This document shows, in pieces, positions 6,547 to 8,605 of a DNA stretch of 8,605 nucleotides. Both the position numbers and the translations under genes were made by a program. Source of the stretch: JAABQT01 sp035459025 (GTDB lineage: Bacteria; Pseudomonadota; Gammaproteobacteria; Burkholderiales; SG8-39); assembly GCA_035459025.1 (NCBI GenBank), contig DATHYT010000044.1, positions 1 to 8,605 on the forward strand, given 5' to 3'. Under the pieces are notes generated by a model. The model did not search any database. It was not told the origin of the DNA and worked only from the letters and a program-made list of their open reading frames with translations. Positions within the stretch are counted from its first letter, which is position 1, and the number at the start of each line of letters is the position of its first letter.

Positions 6547-8220
6547 ATGACGTGGAAGCTAACGGTGACCGTGGTTGCGCTCGCGTCGGCACTGGCGGGC
6601 TGCGCGCAGGCGCCCGCGAAGCCGTCGGAGACCCATCTGGGCGTCGAGGCGCCGCCGCCCATCACGCCCGGCACCATCCCGCCGCCGGTGCAGATCGCCC
6701 CCGTACTGCCGGAGCCCAGGCCGGTGGCCCCGCCCGAGACCTACAGCGTGGTCGTCAGCAACGTCAGCGCGCCGGACCTGCTGTTCGCGCTGGCCCGCGA
6801 CGCGAAGCTGAACATCGACATTCACCCGGGCATTTCCGGGAACGTGACGCTGAATGCGGTGGACCAGACGCTGCCGCAGCTTCTCGAGCGCATCTCGCGT
6901 CAGATCAGCATGCGCTACGAGCTGAATGGCGCCAATTTGCTGGTCATGCCCGATGCGCCGTTCCTGCGCACCTACCTGATCGACTCGTTGAGCGCGTCGC
7001 GCAACGTGAAGATGCAGTCGCAGGCATCCACCCAGTTCGGCGCCGCGAGCGCAAGCGGGGGAGGCACCACGGGCGCCACGGCGACCATTGACGTCACGTC
7101 CAACAATCAGTTGTGGGACACGCTGGTGCAGAACATCAAGGACATCCTCGGCGAGGCTTCGGGCGCCGCGCCGGCCGCGGGCGCCGCCGCCGCAACGGGC
7201 GCCGGCGGCGGGGCCACCGGCGTCATCGGCAACCGCGAGAGCGGCGTGCTCTACGTGCGCGCCAACTCGCGCCAGCACGAGCGCGTGCGCGAGTTCCTCG
7301 ATTCGGTGCTGGCCAACGTGCGGCGGCAGGTCCTGATCGAAGCCACGGTCGCCGAGGTGCAGCTGAACAACGAGTACCAGCGCGGCATCGACTGGCAGCG
7401 CCTGCGCACGGGTGCCGGCGCCACCGGCACCGCCGCCTTTGGCACCGGACAGTCGGGCGTGGAGTTCAGCCAGGTCGCCAGCGGCACGCCGGCGGGAATC
7501 ACGACCCAGGCGTTCGTGCTCGGCGGGGCGCTGGTCAGCCAGAACCTGAACGTCGCCATCCGGTTGCTGGAGTCTTTCGGCAATGTGCGGGTGCTCTCGA
7601 GCCCGAAGATCAGCGTCCTCAACAATCAGACGGCGCTCCTGCGCGTTACCCGCGACATCGTCTATTTCACGGTCACGCCCTCCCAGCAGACGGGCGCCGC
7701 TGCCGGGGGCGGAACCGTGGTCCTGCCTGCGACTTTCACGACGGCGCCCGTGGTCGCCGCCGAGGGTTTCGTCATGAGCGTGCTGCCGCAGATCAACGAC
7801 GTCGAGGGCATCATGCTCAATGTGCGCCCGACGATCCGGCGCAGGGTGACCTCCGCCTTCGATCCCAACCCTGCGCTGGCCGCGGCCGGAACCGTGAACG
7901 AAATCCCGGTGTTCGAGACGCGCGAGTTCGATTCGATGCTGCGTATCCAGAGCGGCCAGACCGCGGTGCTCGGCGGCCTGATGCAGGACTCGGTGGAGAA
8001 CGTCGAGGACACCATTCCGGGCCTGAACCGCATCCCCTTCTTCGGCAAGCTGTTCGCCCAGGAGCGCAAGGTGACGCGCAAGACGGAACTGGTCATCTTC
8101 CTGCGCGCCACGGTGATCCGCGATCCGAGCGTCGACGGCGACTACGCCCGCTACCGCAACCTGCTGCCGACGGAGAACTTCCTCACCCGGCCGGCGGGCA
8201 GCGCTCCCGCGCCGCAGTGA
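6547..8220 (+). CDS. mshL: MshL-type pilus secretin, outer-membrane lipoprotein
   Basis: Secretins form the gated outer-membrane ring through which a pilus or secreted protein leaves the periplasm. From ATG 6547 the 557-residue product starts with a lipoprotein signal (M-T-W-K-L-T-V...L-A-G-C, Cys19), then a Pro-rich linker (36-64), a short N-terminal secretin/TonB domain (about 66-136), an N-domain (about 139-260) interrupted by Gly/Ala/Ser/Thr-rich stretches at about 160-180 and 204-227, and the secretin core (about 262-525). Core motifs are V-L-S-S-P-K-I-S-V-L-N-N-Q-T-A (349-363), G-G-L-M-Q-D-S-V (476-483), T-I-P-G-L-N-R-I-P-F-F-G-K-L-F (489-503) and E-L-V-I-F-L-R-A (514-521). The signal, the ribosome binding site and the promoter position all favour 6547 over an in-frame ATG at 6514. 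It is followed after 1 nt by the MshN-like gene. Other secretins (PilQ, GspD) share the core, but the domain plan and neighbours fit MshL best. Confidence 0.88.
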   Translation: MTWKLTVTVVALASALAGCAQAPAKPSETHLGVEAPPPITPGTIPPPVQIAPVLPEPRPVAPPETYSVVVSNVSAPDLLFALARDAKLNIDIHPGISGNVTLNAVDQTLPQLLERISRQISMRYELNGANLLVMPDAPFLRTYLIDSLSASRNVKMQSQASTQFGAASASGGGTTGATATIDVTSNNQLWDTLVQNIKDILGEASGAAPAAGAAAATGAGGGATGVIGNRESGVLYVRANSRQHERVREFLDSVLANVRRQVLIEATVAEVQLNNEYQRGIDWQRLRTGAGATGTAAFGTGQSGVEFSQVASGTPAGITTQAFVLGGALVSQNLNVAIRLLESFGNVRVLSSPKISVLNNQTALLRVTRDIVYFTVTPSQQTGAAAGGGTVVLPATFTTAPVVAAEGFVMSVLPQINDVEGIMLNVRPTIRRRVTSAFDPNPALAAAGTVNEIPVFETREFDSMLRIQSGQTAVLGGLMQDSVENVEDTIPGLNRIPFFGKLFAQERKVTRKTELVIFLRATVIRDPSVDGDYARYRNLLPTENFLTRPAGSAPAPQ

Positions 8221-8221
8221 C

Positions 8222-8605
8222 ATGAGCCTGCTGCTCGAGGCGCTCAAGAGGGCCGAGAAGGCCAAGGAGGAGGCCCAGCGCCGCTCCCGCGAAGGTGGGG
8301 GCGCAAGCGAGCTGCGGCTGGCGGAACCGGCGGCGGCGGACGCGCAAAAGCCGGTGGTGACGCGCGATGAGCTGCCGCCGATCACCAGCCCGCTCGAGAT
8401 CCAGTCGGAGGACCTGCGCGTCGAGGCGCCGGCCACCCCTCGCGAGGACCTGTCTCTGCAAAATGCCGCCGCGGCGCAACCGTCCCGAGGCGGCAATGCG
8501 CAGGAGGCCGCGCAACGCAGCGCCGCGCGCAAGGTGTTCGAAGCCAAGGTACGCGAGCCCAATCCGCGCCTGCCGTTTCTCATCACGATGGGCGCGCTCG
8601 GCGCG
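8222..8605 (+). CDS. MshN/GspB-like inner-membrane protein (partial, runs off the window)
   Basis: The first 128 codons are present. The product opens with M-S-L-L-L-E-A-L-K-R-A-E-K-A-K-E-E-A, a charged amphipathic helix found at the N-terminus of GspB-like proteins and of TPR proteins beside mshL in betaproteobacteria. A Pro/Ala/Glu-rich, probably disordered cytoplasmic stretch (about 25-100) follows, then A-R-K-V-F-E-A-K (102-109) and the start of a hydrophobic segment (from about 117: L-P-F-L-I-T-M-G-A-L-G-A), which looks like a single membrane anchor cut by the window edge. Known: MshN has TPR repeats in the periplasmic part and works with the MSHA apparatus; none of that part is visible here. 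The ATG follows the secretin stop by 1 nt with no clear ribosome binding site, so translation is probably coupled. The presence of a gene is certain; MshN-like is an inference from context and the N-terminus. Confidence 0.78.
   Translation, partial: MSLLLEALKRAEKAKEEAQRRSREGGGASELRLAEPAAADAQKPVVTRDELPPITSPLEIQSEDLRVEAPATPREDLSLQNAAAAQPSRGGNAQEAAQRSAARKVFEAKVREPNPRLPFLITMGALGA

Noticed and set aside
6559..8586. A 675-codon open frame on the minus strand opposite the secretin gene
   Set aside because: It is Arg/Ala/His-rich with no recognisable domain and lies opposite a well-supported secretin. Long antisense frames are expected where codons mostly end in G or C.

Overview
The window is GC-rich, protein-dense DNA with almost no non-coding space. 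The gene content and order suggest a high-GC betaproteobacterium (Burkholderiales, Rhodocyclales or Nitrosomonadales type). Two signs point there: an Mla phospholipid-transport operon in which mlaA sits between mlaD and the next gene (probably mlaC), and an MSHA-type pilus/secretin cluster with the ATPase start 'MSLYLEHFGL'. The placement comes from family recognition, not from a search.

Left half, minus strand (about 1-2879): mlaF-mlaE-mlaD-mlaA, followed by the first seven codons of a further gene that is probably mlaC. This is the retrograde/anterograde phospholipid-trafficking system: the MlaFE ABC transporter with MlaD in the inner membrane, the periplasmic carrier MlaC, and the outer-membrane lipoprotein MlaA. 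The genes are packed with gaps of 1-2 nt or a 4-nt overlap, and several use GTG or TTG starts. This implies one transcript with translational coupling.

Centre: a short divergent control region (about 2814-2893) lies between mlaF and a plus-strand run of genes.

Right half, plus strand (2894-8605): an ABC-type ATPase without a visible permease overlaps by 11 nt a sigma-54-dependent response regulator (REC-AAA+-HTH). Next comes an ExeA/MshM-like AAA+ ATPase carrying a transmembrane segment and a C-terminal SPOR-like domain. After a 109-nt intergenic region holding a promoter-like element and inverted repeats come an MshL-type lipoprotein secretin and the start of an MshN/GspB-like membrane protein that runs off the window. 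The MshM-like ATPase, the secretin and the MshN-like protein probably belong to one envelope-spanning pilus or secretion apparatus. The response regulator is a candidate regulator of it.

No RNA gene, mobile element, CRISPR array or convincing intrinsic terminator was seen. No gene-free stretch exceeds 300 bases. The least standard part is the ABC ATPase / sigma-54 regulator / SPOR-fused ATPase arrangement leading into the secretin. Nothing here can be called a new system from sequence alone.
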